From Amoebidium appalachense (Eukaryota > Ichthyosporea), in assembly GCA_963693365.1 (NCBI GenBank), contig CAVNZM010000003.1:8556001-8620000 (forward strand): a stretch of 64,000 nucleotides of DNA, written 5' to 3'. Both the position numbers and the translations under genes were made by a program. This document shows, piece after piece, positions 1 through 12,698 of this stretch. Under the pieces are notes generated by a model, which was not told where the DNA came from, ran no database searches, and saw only the letters and a program-made list of their open reading frames with translations. Each line of letters begins with the position of its first letter. Positions within the stretch are counted from its first letter, which is position 1.

Positions 1-128
1 GCCTGAGTGTCCGTGTGTGTGGGTGTACCTTCCATCACTACAGAACAAATTCCGTTCGGGAAATAACAATATTATTTAGGCAAGGCAGGGGGGAACCATA
101 AAACTCACTTTTTGAGGGGTGCACACAG

Positions 129-715
129 TGACCGGATTGCTGTCATTGGGACCGATGATGATTTTCAGCCAATCAAACCGACTAGCCCACAAGCCTCCCC
201 CTTCGAAAGTTTGCGCTTTGACTTTCAGGTCAAACCCCCTCCCCCCCCCCCCCTCCCCCTCCCCCCCCCCCCCCCCCCCCCCCCCCGCCCCCGCCCCGCC
301 CCCCGGACCCTCTTGTGTTATGAAAAAACTTTGTTATACTCTTTTTCCTGCACACACACACGCACATGCACATCGCACACTCTCTATCACGAAGGCATGC
401 ACACACGCGCACGTGCGCGCGAGCACATACACGCACACACACACACACACACACACAGACACACACACACACACACACACAGGGAGAGAGAGAGAGAGGG
501 GGGGGGGGGGAGAAGGAGAGAAATGGGGGGGAGAAAGAGAGGGACTGAGGGGGAGAGACACAGAGAGAGGGGGGGGGAAGGGGGGGGGGGGGGGGGAAGA
601 GAGCACATACACAGGGAGAGAGAGTGAGAGAGAGGGAGGGAGAGGAATAGAAATAGAGGGAGAGAAAGAGAGAGTGAGGGGGAGACACACAGGGGGGGGG
701 GGGGGGGGGGGGGGG

Positions 716-763
<48 letters not shown>

Positions 764-829
764 AAGAAAGAGAAAGAAAAGAGAGGGGGGAGGGGAGGGA
801 GGGAGGGAGGGAGGGGGAGGGACAGAGAG

Positions 830-864
<35 letters not shown>

Positions 865-2516
865 GGAGAGAGAGAGAAAGAGAGAGAGACGCACACATGA
901 AAACGCCGAAACCTCCATATATATTTTTTATTTTGCCATCTAATCATTTACACCCATTATCATTCCACCCACAGGCAGGGTGGCCATTGAGCCATCTGAT
1001 TGGCCCCGACACCCTTAACCGCTACAATGCCATATATGGGTTGCTGCTTCACCTTAAGTATGCCGCATGGGCTCTATCCTTGTTGCGAATTCACAGAGCA
1101 TTCGAGCCCCTAGGTATGTGCTTGTAGCCTTCCCCCCCCCCCCCCCCCCCCCCCCCCCCCGCCCCCCCATTCTCCCCCCCCCCTCCCCCCCCCCCTCCCC
1201 CCCACCACCACCACCACCGCCCCCCCTCCCCAAGCAACCTTCGTGCGCATGCTGCCTTTACTGGCCCCGCATCCCCTCCCCTCTCCCTCTTCCCCCCCCC
1301 CCCCCCCCCCCCCCCCCTTTCCCCCCCCCCCTCCCCCCCCCCCCCCCTCCCCCCTCCTCCTCCTCCCCCTCCACCAACTGCCCCCCCTCTTCCCCCCCTG
1401 ATCTTCGTGCACCTTCGTAGGTTATCGTCTCGGCACACATACACATAAACACATACAGGAAGATGGGAATACTCTTTTTAATGGCTCGACAGGGCTATTT
1501 TTGGACGGCATGTTTGTAGTGAACCGTGTGGATTGGGATGCCGTATGGCAAGAAAGGTGAAGGCAGCAGAGGGGGGGGGGGGGGGGGGGGGCAGAAGTTG
1601 GGCGGGGGTGTGGGGGTGTGGGTGGGGGAGCAAAGTTTGCAAGCCAGTAGCCGATAGAACACACTGTGTTATACCAACTTATGAATCACAAATGCACTCT
1701 AGTATATCAAGTCATGATATACTGATACGTTGTGATATACCTACTTATGCACGGGGAGCAAAGTTTGCAAGCCAGTAGCCGATAGAACACACTGTGTTAT
1801 ACCAACTTATGAATCACAAATGCACTCTAGTATATCAAGTCATGATATACTGATACGTTGTGATATACCTACTTATGCACGGGGAGCAAAGTTTGCAAGC
1901 CAGTAGCCGATAGAACACACTGTGTTATACCAACTTATGAATCACAAATGCACTCTAGTATATCAAGTCATGATATACTGATACGTTGTGATATACCTAC
2001 TTATGCACTGCTCACTAACTGTGATATGAGTTATAAAAATTCTGAACTGCAGTTTTTAAGTTAGTACCATATACATCTCATTTTTATGTTCAAACATGCT
2101 CTACCGTACCATTTGATGCATTATTCATGCAAGTTAATATACTAACTCGTAACTTATTCCTGCATTGTATAATATTTCATTTGATGTTTGCCATACTTTT
2201 GATACACGATCTTATACTCTACACACACATTGTTGTGTACGATCAGATTACCATATAATGTGATATACCATTTCATGCACAATTCATACATTGTGATATG
2301 TCATTTCATGCACAATCCATACATTGTGATATACAATTTCAAGCACAATTCATACGTTGTGATATACCAACACACATATCCACACCCACAGGTGAGGGCA
2401 ACCCAGCCGTACCTCGGGAATTGCAGCAATTTGTATATCTCACCCGCAGCAAAATGCTGCATTTTTCGTCCTCCCTCCTCAACTACACATTTACACGGGT
2501 ACGTGATGGTGCCCCC

Positions 2517-2547
<31 letters not shown>

Positions 2548-3128
2548 AAAAAAAAAAAAAAAAAAACACCACCTCACCTCCCCTGAGTATGGGCTCCGTG
2601 TAATGAAGGGCTTTTTGTGTGCTTGCCTATCTATGGATATCACCTTCTTCTAACCGTTGCGAATTAGTGCACTATCTACCACGTTTGATTTTCTACTTTT
2701 CTCTTCACAAGCACGCGCAACCGTGCGCGCACACGGACACACACATACTGTCTCCCCTCGCCCCCTATCTCTCCCCCATGATCCTCAACCGCAAAAGGGC
2801 AGCGGGGGGCAGCCCTCCACCTGCACTTTTGATTTAGTGATCCAATGGTACAACGGAATTGGTTAAGTGGAATTTTTTGTTTTTTTTTTGCTATTTGGTG
2901 GGGGAGAGGGGGGAGGGGAAGGGGGGGGGGAGGGGGGGGAGGCTGTTCAACGTGTCGTCCAATATGGGACGTTGTTTTTGTTTGCTCATGTATCTCCTCT
3001 GCCCGTGTACCATCAGATCCGGAGGCTTGTATCCGAAGGGGACTTGCTAGTATTACATGCAAACACACACGAATGTACCTTGATTTACACACCTGTGCAT
3101 GCACACTCATGAAGTGCGTGTGCTCGAA

Positions 3129-3192
<64 letters not shown>

Positions 3193-3266
3193 ATTCCCCT
3201 CCGCCCCCTCCCCCCCCACCCCCCGCCCCACACACACACAGCACACGCAACACACACACACACACA

Positions 3267-3311
<45 letters not shown>

Positions 3312-3560
3312 ACACACACACACACACACACACGATAGATCACGCACAGTGTAGGCACGGAGTTCAAGCGTGCGTTTGAGTGTGCCACGACCATTGATGA
3401 CTTGGCCACCGCACACACCAACCACGTCAAATGGCTGGCAGACAGGTGTCTCCTCTCCCCTGTGGTACTACCTCCCCCCCCCCCCCCCATCATTCTCCCC
3501 ACCGCCCATCCACCCACCCACCCACCAACTCCCCACCCCCACCCCCTTCCTTTCCTGCCC

Positions 3561-3593
<33 letters not shown>

Positions 3594-4159
3594 ACCACCA
3601 CCCCTTCTGTGAAGGAAATGCATCAGATACATCACATCGGTCTGTGCCGTTATCTCACTAAATGGGCTTTAGGTCCCCCCTACGTTCCCCTATTCAACCA
3701 CATACACATGTTTTTTGTGTCACGTGTTACGCACGTGTCTGTGCGCTTGTGACCACGTGAGTGCCTTAGCTCCTCTTCCAACTCTTATCTTCCTATCTCC
3801 CCCCTTCCCACCCCCCTACCCCTTGCCCCCCATTCCCCCCCCCCTCCCCCCCCCCCCGTGTCCCTCTTCCCCCCTCCCCCGCCATGCTTTCACCTCGCCT
3901 CCACAAATTGCTAACTTCTTTGCTGCGGCTTTGCTCACAAATGTCATATTCTTCCCAACATCCCCCCCACCCACCCACCCAGCCACGCTCTGCCCCTCAC
4001 CCCCTCCCTTTGTGCAAGTGAACGATGAAAGCTACAAGTTCTGCTACACTCTAGTTTTGATTGGCTATTGTTGTTTGCAAAGGGAGCCTCATGTGGAACC
4101 CTCCCATCCAATCCCTTCTTTCCCTTCCCCCCGGAAGGTGTCCGCATGTACACACACAT

Positions 4160-4190
<31 letters not shown>

Positions 4191-4465
4191 TGCACGCACG
4201 CACGCACGCACACACACACGCACGCACGCACGCACACACGCACACACGCACACACACACAGCCATCCGTCATGCACACCCTGGACATCATCAAGCGGATG
4301 CTCAATCTTTCTTTGGCCTTCCGCGACTGCTGGCGCACACTGGAAAGAACAGCAGTTCGGGCCGGGCCGACCCATTTAGTTGGCCCATCGGCCCGACTCC
4401 ACCAAAAGGAGGAGCACAGGACACGTATTGCAGCAAAATATGCTGCAATAGATGACCACGTGAAG
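129..4465 (+). CDS. Gamma-tubulin complex component (Spc97/Spc98 family), 3' part, multi-exon, 5' end outside window
   Basis: Gamma-tubulin complex proteins form the ring that nucleates microtubules at the centrosome or spindle pole. Exons read here are 129-228, 975-1113, 1493-1556 (tentative), 2392-2498, 3350 to 3461 or 3464, and 4262-4465. The first two exons join in phase and give the family's signature start of the C-terminal domain, ESLRFDFQ then [20 protein letters not shown], followed by a leucine-rich helix. Later exons match the helices that follow in the family: [36 protein letters not shown] with LADRCLL, and [18 protein letters not shown]. The phase between 1556 and 2392 and between 2498 and 3350 does not close, so a short exon is missing or a boundary is wrong. 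No stop was located with confidence after 4465. Which paralogue (GCP2-6) cannot be told from this part alone. Family assignment is from recalled motifs, not a search. Confidence 0.72.
241..895 (+). repeat. Low-complexity tract filling a gamma-tubulin-complex gene intron
   Basis: Most of the intron 229-974 is simple sequence: a C-rich run (241-300), CA repeats (about 353-480), then GA-rich sequence with several G homopolymers up to about 30 long. Apparent long open frames across it are only repeat translations (Pro/Ser/Leu or Arg/Glu/Gly polymers). Confidence 0.85.
1131..1400 (+). repeat. C-rich low-complexity tract in intron
   Basis: Long C runs interrupted by CCT and CAC occupy the intron after the exon ending at 1113. 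Nothing coding is visible in it. Confidence 0.8.
1629..2008 (+). repeat. 128-bp tandem repeat, three copies
   Basis: A unit beginning AGCAAAGTTTGCAAGCCAGT starts at 1629, 1757 and 1885, a constant period of 128 bp. The three copies looked identical when read by eye. The array lies in an intron of the gamma-tubulin-complex gene and contains the GATATACC-type motif seen elsewhere in the window. Confidence 0.9.
2225..2385 (+). repeat. Diverged short tandem repeat with GTGATATACCATTTCATGCA-like units
   Basis: About four imperfect units carrying TTGTGATAT followed by CATTTCATGCACAATTCATA, spaced roughly 33-38 bp. It sits just upstream of the exon at 2392 and resembles the tail of the 128-bp repeat. 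Confidence 0.6.
3130..3333 (+). repeat. Two (CA)n microsatellites in intron
   Basis: CA runs at about 3130-3191 and 3233-3333 are separated by a C-rich spacer. The second ends about 16 bp before the probable splice acceptor at 3349. Confidence 0.9.
4141..4261 (+). repeat. (CACG)n/(CA)n microsatellite abutting a splice acceptor
   Basis: CACG tetramers pass into CACA and end in the acceptor CAG at 4259-4261, directly before the coding exon at 4262. Confidence 0.85.
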
Positions 4466-4729
4466 GTGGGTGGATGGGGGTATATCTACATGCTAAATTT
4501 GGTGTCTCCTTGTATCACTTTGTCATCATACTTTCAATTTATTTCTGAGTCGGCTGTTGTGTATTGTCATGTACATCACATTGGAACTTAATCTCATCAA
4601 GGTTAAGTGGGTGCTCTCATAGTCGACGGAATAACCGTGCATTGAATATCATGGGGGCTATAGGGTACCGGCTCACCCACCATGTGCTCACATCGAATAT
4701 ACTACCCTATAGCGTCCCAAATGTGTTGG

Positions 4730-5400
4730 TGGGATATCCACCAAGTTTATGTAGTGTGAAATTGGTTTATCGACCATGTGTATAGGTGTTTGTTGAGATA
4801 TCTACAAACGGTAAGTTGTTTGTTATTTCTACCATATATGCATTGTGTGCCTATGGGATATCTACCGAGTGTATTTTGTGCTATGGGATATATACCATGC
4901 GTGTTCTGTGTTAGTGCGATTTTGAACAGGTTTGTAGATGGGATATATACCGTGCGTGTTATGTGTTAGTGTGATTTTGAACAGGTTTGTAGATGGGATA
5001 TATACCATGTGTGTTCTGTGTTAGTGCGATTTGAACATGTTTGTAGATGTTATGCTATTAGAAGGTCTACCTGTTTTTTAAGTCTGGTTAATGGAATATC
5101 TACTGTTTGTGGATATTTTATGGGGATATCTAACAACTGTGTACATTGTGTTATTGAAATATATTACATGTGTTTTCTTTGTGTCAATGGGATATCTACC
5201 ACGTATAATTTGTGTATTGGTATATTCAGGTATTTTCTTATGTCTTATTGGGCTGTATAGCAAGTAAGTATGGTGTAGCCGCAGGGCATCTACTGGCTTT
5301 TTGTGCATTATTGAGATATCTACTTATATTATTATCTGTCTCATTGGGATATGTACCACGTACCTTTTGTCTTAATGGGATCCTACAAGGCACATTTGTA
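4730..5400 (+). repeat. Diverged minisatellite built on GGGATATCTACC
   Basis: GGGATATCTACC-like cores recur at about 4731, 4795, 4856, 4884, 4938, 4997, 5092, 5121, 5156, 5190, 5312 and 5345 with spacing of 28-95 bp. The units near 4884, 4938 and 4997 are nearly identical and carry GTTCTGTGTTAGTGCGATTT-like spacers. No gene is visible in the array. Confidence 0.7.
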
Positions 5401-5419
5401 CGCTATTGGGATCATTGAT

Positions 5420-6590
5420 GTAATTGTTGGGACGTGTACAAAGTTTATGTTGTAATCATTGGGAAATTGATCACGTATATCTTTTTTACTATCAGGATAT
5501 CTTTTGTGTCCCATGTAAATATGTACAGGTGTTTCATACTGTCCAGGGTGACTCAAGACTACTGTGAAAGATGGAATATGTGTTATGGGGTGATTGCACA
5601 AACCACAGCTGAAATGTCGTTGTTGTTTTCTTTCGTGATGTGGTACTCTATGAAAAGTGGGCGTTAATAACATGAGGTTGTCGTGGGTTTCAGAAAATCT
5701 CTGGTGATTTCGACAAGTGTTGGAAATTTCTTGACACTCGGCTGCAAAAAACTATTCAGCGCGGTTCCATTCCCCACCGTAAGATGTCCCCCCCCCCTCC
5801 GTCTTGCAACGAAAACATACAAAAGAAGGTGACCAAAAGTCCCCGCGCATAGAGAATGGCTGAATGGGTGGAGTGAGATTGAAAAGGGAGGTGTGGTTAG
5901 GAGGATGGAAGGGTGGAGGGGAAAGGGAGGGGGGGAGGGGGGGAGGGGGGGGGGGGGGGGGGGGGGGGGGAGCGAGAGGTGTGCATTTGTGCATTGGCAT
6001 GAGTATGGGTATGGCTATGGATGTGTGCGCATGTGGGTGCACGTGAGCTTGTGTTTTTGTTTATGTTTCAATTTGTGGCTTGCTGACTGAGTATGGGTTC
6101 CAGTGGAGGGTCTTTCGATTCTTCTCTTTGGACACATGTGAGGGGACGCGAAGGCCCAGCCGTGGTGGCAACAGTTTTCAGGCTCGGTATCATTTGGAAT
6201 GAAGATGCTGGCGCTAGGCCGCAAACTGCATAATTTATTCGATCGTTTGTATGCGTGTGTTTGCGCCAAATGTTTGGCTTTATTTTTACCGCATGTGTGT
6301 TGGTCCGTGCATGCATGTGTGTATGTGCCCGTGCCTGTGTAGGTGCGTGTACTTGCCTGTGTGCACGCATATATGATGTGTGGTTTGCATGTTATTAATA
6401 TTAAAGATTTCTGTATGTGCAGTTTTAGAAGTGCCCGAATGAATCATGATAACTTTGTTTAATGCGTGTATATTATTGATGATGATTCTATAGAAAGTGG
6501 AACCATACATCATGACATTGTACATAGCAGTGTGTGGTGGGTTAAATAAAAATGGCTTATGTTGATGGATCGAGTGTGTGATTTCCTCTT
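5420..6590. other. No gene recognised
   Basis: Apart from a G-rich run near 5890-5971 and scattered GTGTGT tracts, no exon with family similarity or convincing splice context was seen. Confidence 0.5.
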
Positions 6591-6599
6591 TTTTGCTTC

Positions 6600-6914
6600 T
6601 ATATTTTGATGTTTTATTGTTTAATGTCTTTTGAAATCTTTTTCTTTCTTTACTCCTTCCTTTCTTTCCTCCTTTTTTTTTGTCGGTTTTATTATTTCTT
6701 TCTTTTCGTTCTGCATTAAAAAATGTATCTTCCTTTTCTTCTTCTTCGGAATCTTCGTTCCTTCTTTTTCTTTTTTTAAATCTGTATAGCCTTCCTGTTT
6801 GCTCGCCCAACCTGGAACGCTTGGCTGGGGGATGCAAATGCACATCAAAATCCTGCTCCCTGTCCACTTCACCATCAGCTTCAAGGGTGTGCTCGTGGAT
6901 GCCATCCCTTGCCA
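6600..6914 (-). CDS. Possible terminal exon of a lysine/glutamate-rich protein, unknown function
   Basis: The minus strand reads from an acceptor preceded by a CTAAC-like branch sequence (about 6925-6915) into a charged frame that includes HPPAKRSRLGEQTGRLYRF, then KKRKRRNEDSEEEEKED and a lysine-rich tail. The basic cluster would suit a nuclear localisation signal. No domain is recognised and the tail is low complexity, so this may be chance. The true 3' end is unclear because the open frame runs on to 6286 through unconvincing sequence. Confidence 0.25.
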
Positions 6915-6929
6915 CTGGTGGTTAGCGCT

Positions 6930-7494
6930 ACCGTTCCGCTCATGATGGTTGCGTGGGACAGAACTGGCAGGGCAGCGGCGTGGTACCGAGAAAAGCGTTG
7001 GGCCACTTCTCTGTATGCGTCTCCGAGAAGAGTGGGTGCTGGATCAGGCTAAATAGCCGTCATGATCACGGCAGGGGTTTACATTTTGTTTAGGGGTTTA
7101 CACGGCAGGTTGTAGGTGGCTGCTGCAACATCGAAATGTGATGGGAATATGAATTTGAACACGGATGAAAGTCGGATGTGGGACGGATGGTCACAGCTTT
7201 CGTTGACAAGAAATATTTTTTTGGACAAGGAAAAGACTGGGGACGCCAGGTCCCGGAAGCCCCATTTACGTATACATCGTGATGTTTATTGATCGGGGGG
7301 CTTCCGTGTCTGGGGTGACTCGATGTATATCTACGTCACATGTTAAGCGCACAAGAGAAGGATAGTGTGTGTCCTCACACATGGATAAGGCTAGTACGTG
7401 GGTGCAAACATATAAGCATGTGGATGCATACTAGGGGTAGGGGGGGCGTCACAGTGTATATGTCAGGGACAGGCAAACCTCCAAGCCATCCTTT
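6930..7494. other. No gene recognised
   Basis: Unique-looking sequence without splice-supported exons, ending where the retroelement fragment begins. Confidence 0.5.
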
Positions 7495-8705
7495 AAAGGG
7501 GCCGGTTGATTCGAGTAAATTTAAAAATAAAAGGCAGATGATTAAGGTAGCTAAGTTAGCAAAAATGTGTCAGGTAGAGCAGGATTTAGTTTATCATTGT
7601 TCTGGGCCAGACGGACACCGAGTTTGGGTCCCGGCGGCACTTGTGCCTGAGGTTTTGCATATGGTGCATGAGCATCCCATGGCTGGTCATTTAGGTGTAA
7701 ACAGGACTTTGCTTCGTGTTAATCGTTCGTATTTTTGGCCGGGTATGAGTAGGGAGGTGAGGGATTATGTGTTGTCGTGCATGCATTGTCAGGAAAGGAA
7801 TGAGAGTCCCCACTCTCGTTCCCGCCCGTCGTTTATTAGGGATTTTAATGTTCGTATGTTTGGACGGGTAGCAGTGGATGTGTTTGGTCCTTTTAATTCT
7901 ACGGTTGAGGGTAACACTGTTCTTGTTACCGTCACCGATGTGGCCACTCGTTGGGTTGAAGTTTTTCCTCTCCCCACTGCTAATGCCGTTTTGTTTGCTC
8001 GTATTTTTGTGGATGAAATTTGTCTTAGGTTTGCCGGTTGTCCTCGTGTTTTGTTAACGGATAGGAGTAGTGTGTTTTTAAATCAGTTGGTGTCGGAGGT
8101 TTGTAAAATTATAAGGGTAGCCCATATCACTACGTCTGCTTATCACCCTCAAGCAAATGCCATCTCTGAACGTGTGCATGCAGTGTTTTAGAAGTCCTTT
8201 GGCAAAATGGTTGATGTGGAGGCTAATGATTGGGATCATATGTCTAGGTTTATTGCTCATTCGTATTTATTCTACCCCTCATGCTGTGACTGGTTTCTCT
8301 CCGTTTTATTTGGTCTATGGGCAGGAGGCTATTAGTTTGTTAGATACGGCACTTTTGCCGATGGGGGGGACTGACAGACTAACTTATCCCCACTGGACTG
8401 AGTTCCGGGAGCAGCTACTAACCCGGGCCCGGGCTGCACGTGATGCAGCTCTGGCCCGTACACAGCAGGCAGAGGCACGTGCAGACGTGTCCACACGTCC
8501 GTTACGTGGATTTGCCGAGGGTACTTTAGTTTAATTAGGGATCATACTAGGAGAAAGAGATATAAGCAGGAGCAGGAAGGTAAGGGTGAAGGTGAAGGTC
8601 TTCGTAAGTATGGTAAGAAATGGTTGCCTCTTTTCATTGGTCCGTATAAAGTAGTGGCTAGGTTAGGTCCGACGGAATATAAGGTGCAGAGGTTAGATAA
8701 TGAGG
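7495..8705 (+). pseudogene. Truncated, broken Ty3/gypsy integrase fragment
   Basis: This stretch matches the integrase part of the intact element at 20664-24158 almost word for word, on the opposite strand. It covers the H2C2 zinc finger (HPMAGHLGVNRTLL, SCMHCQ), the DDE core and the region up to the linker before the chromodomain. Breaks seen: a three-base insertion near 8034 (adds Ala after RF), D-R-S-S in place of D-R-S-R, an in-frame TAG at about 8188 after HAVF, a frameshift near 8268, and an early stop near 8532. It stops abruptly at about 8705, before the chromodomain. No LTR or target duplication was found next to it. It is a dead fragment. Confidence 0.9.
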
Positions 8706-8769
8706 ACATCATGTACACACACACCGGTCCCAACCCCACCTTTCTTCCCCTCTTCTCTCTTCTCTCTCT

Positions 8770-8772
8770 CAA

Positions 8773-8831
<59 letters not shown>

Positions 8832-8949
8832 CCCCTGCCCCCGTCCGACTCTGAGGCTCACTCCCTCTCCCTCCCTCCCCAGTACTCACTCGCTCCCTTC
8901 CTCTCTCGAGCTCTCCCTCTCTCCCATGCTCCTCTCTCTCTCCCTCTCT

Positions 8950-8990
<41 letters not shown>

Positions 8991-9065
8991 CCACTCAGGC
9001 TCTCTCTGTCTCTCTCTCTCTCAGATCTCGAGCTCTCTCCCTTTCTGTTTCTCCCTCTCTCTTTC
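8770..9065 (+). repeat. Poly-C followed by CT-rich tract
   Basis: A C homopolymer of about 57 bases (8775-8830) is followed by a CT/TC-rich stretch to about 9065. Its long open frames are repeat artefacts. Confidence 0.85.
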
Positions 9066-9240
9066 AAGAACCTCTCAACTATTCAGTCTCTCTGTGATTT
9101 GTGTTGTATGATAGGCGCATGTGCATGTACATGGAAATCACTTGTAACAGTTATCCTTATGCGATAAAAAGGGTAATGCCCTGAGATCATGTTACGGTTA
9201 TTATTATGCATGCTCTTTGTAAGGAACCGGCACGCCGGTA

Positions 9241-9413
9241 TACGCACCTAATTAGAATGCCATACAGATATGCTTAAGGAACACGAGGTATGCAGAACGA
9301 ACACAACGTCCTAAGCAGAGCAAATATACGCAACCTAATTAGAATGCCATACAGATATGCAAAAGGAACACGAGGTATGCAGAACGAACACAACGTCCTA
9401 ACCAGAGCAAACA
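9241..9413 (+). repeat. 87-bp tandem duplication
   Basis: CCTAATTAGAATGCCATACA begins at 9247 and again at 9334. Two adjacent copies of about 87 bp share ACGAGGTATGCAGAACGAAC and ACAACGTCCTAA, with a few substitutions. Confidence 0.88.
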
Positions 9414-9421
9414 AAAATGCA

Positions 9422-9515
9422 TGTAATTGATCATGATGCGCTGAGGGGATATTCCGAGCAAAGCCCCGGCCCCCATACCTGAGACTGGTCTCTCTTTGCC
9501 TCGAGTAAACAGCGT
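9422..9515 (-). repeat. Dispersed ~100-bp repeat, copy 1
   Basis: Read on the minus strand it carries GTTTACGCTGTTTACTCGAG, GGCAAAGAGAGACCAGTCTC, AGGTATGGG and CGGAATATCCCCTCAGCG. The same order of motifs occurs on the plus strand at about 36281 and 41365. It has no coding potential and its class is unknown. Confidence 0.8.
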
Positions 9516-9941
9516 AAACCCCAAATGCATGTACATCCTGGGATAGGGTGAGGATGACCGAAGTTTGGCAGGCCCGGAGAGGAAGGAGGGCCCCGGGGGG
9601 AGGGATACACCATAGAGTACGAGTGCAAACCACAATAAGCAGAGCCCATCCTCACGGGAAGGGCAGCATGGTACACTCAATATTCGAAGGGAATGATCTT
9701 GTTGTTTATGCACCGGGACCCTCTGGGCTCGGGCAAGGGAACAGCGCCCCGTTTTAATGTTAATCATGAACCCCACAGGGGTATAAACTGAACGTGTGGC
9801 ATCAATACACACACATATTCACACGTGCACTCAAAAGGCACGCTCACACCATGTTGCTAATCAGGCAGAAATCATGGCTCTTTCACAGATTTAAAAACAC
9901 GCGCATTAAAACGTGCCTTTTAACCTTCATGAATTTTAAAA

Positions 9942-10778
9942 TCATGCAAGCGCAACAGCAACGGTTGCCACCGCCGCCACCAGCACAGAGAGAGCCGGGG
10001 CAAAGAACGGGGCAGAGCTGGGCTTGGATTGGCCGGCACCGGTGGCATTGGATGGTTTGGCTACCAACTCAAGATCGGAGGTGCAATCGGCGGCAGTAAG
10101 AACGGTGATCTTCTCGTTGTAGATGCTGTGTGTGTGTGTGTGTGTGTGTGTATGTGGAGGGAAGGTGTGGGGTGGGGGGGAGGTACATATGTTAGCACCT
10201 CTTTGTACTTAATAATTCTAACATAAAGATACACGAAGAAAGCGCAGTGAACGGTCGTGGTAAACACATCGAATGAGTGAGCAACAAAAGCACAAGGACG
10301 GGTCAATGTGCAAGCAATGAGGGAGGGGGGGGGGCTTCAGGGTTGACAGATTCGGAGCCACACAACAAACACACACACACAAAGAAAAAGAGAGAGAGGG
10401 AGGGAGGGAGGGAGAGAGAGAGAGGGAGAGAAAACACCTACTTTCTAATGTAGGTGCGCTCGCGGTCCAACACCCCGGGGTGGGCAATGGTGACGAGGTC
10501 ACGCAGCACAACATCGGGCTTGACAAGCACGCTCTCGTACCAGTCTGTAGTGTGTACGTGTGTGTGTATGTCCGGAGGGGGGGGAGGGGGGGGAGATTAG
10601 CCAGGTAGCGGGATGATAATTAGCTTCCTGGTATGCCGACATACCCACACACACGATTCAGTATAGGACGGAACGTAAATCAGGTGTTGTAAGACATCAT
10701 CATGCAATTTCAATTTTGCTCCTGTCTTGTGGGCACTTTTTTTTTAGGGTGGCTGGGTGGGTGGTGGTGGTGGTTCCG

Positions 10779-10822
<44 letters not shown>

Positions 10823-12664
10823 TCCATACCAGAGCCGCCAGTGGCACTCATACGTTTATCGATAGCATAAACAGCCTTGTCCTTCAAAAATGCATAAGAG
10901 TCATTCGCGCTAAATTCATACTTCTTCAGGAAATCGTTGGCCCTGTATACAACATATTTCGGTTAGTTATCTCATAAAATGTTCCTCACTGTGCATTTTG
11001 CCCTTTCCCCCATCCCACACCGTATTCCTTATTTGCATTGACTACACCCTCTCCCATATGTTAGAAACCATTTCTTCCATAGTGCTGCATTAACTCCCCC
11101 CCCCCCCCCCCCAAAAAAAAAAAAAAAAACAAAAAAACAGAAACATCTCCAATTACCAGAATACTCCCCCTTTCCTTAAGCCCATAAAAACTGACAAGCA
11201 GGCTATCCAAATCACTCAAGCTTGCGGCATGGAACAAACAGAAAGCCGGAACATCTTCACTTTTTGTATGGAGGGATAAAAAGTGAGAAGATGTGATATC
11301 CAGTGTAGCTACACATGCGTTGGTGCATGCACAAGAGGGGTGGGGGGGTGGGGGGAAGGGGGGGGGGGGGACGTACGTGATATTCACAGCCTGGTCAATT
11401 ACAATTGCAGCATTCTTAATGTAATCCTTAAATTCGGCAACAGTCTTAAAGGTCTTCTTGCCCAGGGGGATGGCACCTGTTGATTGGCTGGTCAGTTACC
11501 ATTTATGGTAGGTGGTAGGTGATTGCCACACCAGCTCGATGAAAGTCTCAATGAATGAAGAACACTGGAAACAAACCCAATACAGACGTGCACAGAGATA
11601 AACATGTCCTTTTGCCAACGGGGTGTCTAACAGAGAAAGAGTTCATTCTTAAGGGAAAGGGAGGAGGGGGGGGGGGGGGGGGGGGGGGGGGGCAGGGTGG
11701 CTTCCTGCAGCTACATTGGTTGCCTTTGAAGACGAGCAAATGGCTCTAGGCGGATACATATAACATCAGAGCAAACAGAGAGAAAAGAAGACGGGAACAA
11801 AAAGGGAATTAGGAGAGAGGAGGTGGAGCCACGGTGGGGCAGGGGAGGGGGAGGGGGAGGGGTGGGGGGGCATGGTTACCGGCAGCGTTGATGGAGTCAT
11901 TCATGTAGGGGGGCAGCACCACCTGGTAGTCAACAGCCTTGGGATCCCAGTCGTTCTTCCACACAAACGCAATCAGGGGCTTGGGGCTGTACGTGTGTGC
12001 ACGTGTGCACGTGTGTGTGTGTGTGTGGTCATGTTTATGGGTGTGGAGTAGGGAAGTAGGGAGGAGGAAGGACGGTTTTGATGTGGGGAGGGTCGAATAT
12101 TTGTAAGTGAAAAGACACAGACAGTTTTTGGCCCCTATCCTCTTGTTCCGTCAAAAACCAATCCCAAAGCCCCGGAACCTGTTTATACACCCTCTTCCAC
12201 ATCCTTTTGTTTCTGATTTCACTCATGCCCCCACCCCTGCTGCACGTCTCACATCTCCCTAGCGAGTCCGGTACTTTTCTGCATTAAGGTACACACGTGC
12301 GCACACACAAACGAACACACACGAACACATACATGAGAGCGAGAGAATCTATAGAAGAATCTATAGATAAAGAGATGGGTTATGGGAGTCCTACCTCAGG
12401 GATGCGGTCTTGCTTGCAAGGTCATTATAGCGGGTGCGGAGGCCGTCCATGTAAGCCTTGTACTCTGCCTGCGGAAGGAGGGGAGGGGGGATGTCAGCTT
12501 AGCCGAAATGGAACTTGGGGGAAGAGGTGTGCAGGTCGAGAGGAGAGGGGTTTAGAAGGTGAACACGGAGCACGGTACTAAGCACAACTACACGATGAGA
12601 AGCAGGGCGCAGGACACATGCAAACCCAAACGTACGATTTTTATTATTTTATTTTATTTTTTGG

Positions 12665-12698
<34 letters not shown>

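Noticed and set aside
112-947. Long overlapping open frames on both strands rich in Pro, Ser, Arg, Gly
   Set aside because: They are translations of C-rich, CA and GA/G simple sequence within an intron; only 129-228 has protein-like, family-matching content.
2676-3425. Minus-strand 249-codon frame
   Set aside because: It is made of CA/GT repeat translation; the plus strand carries gamma-tubulin-complex exons here.
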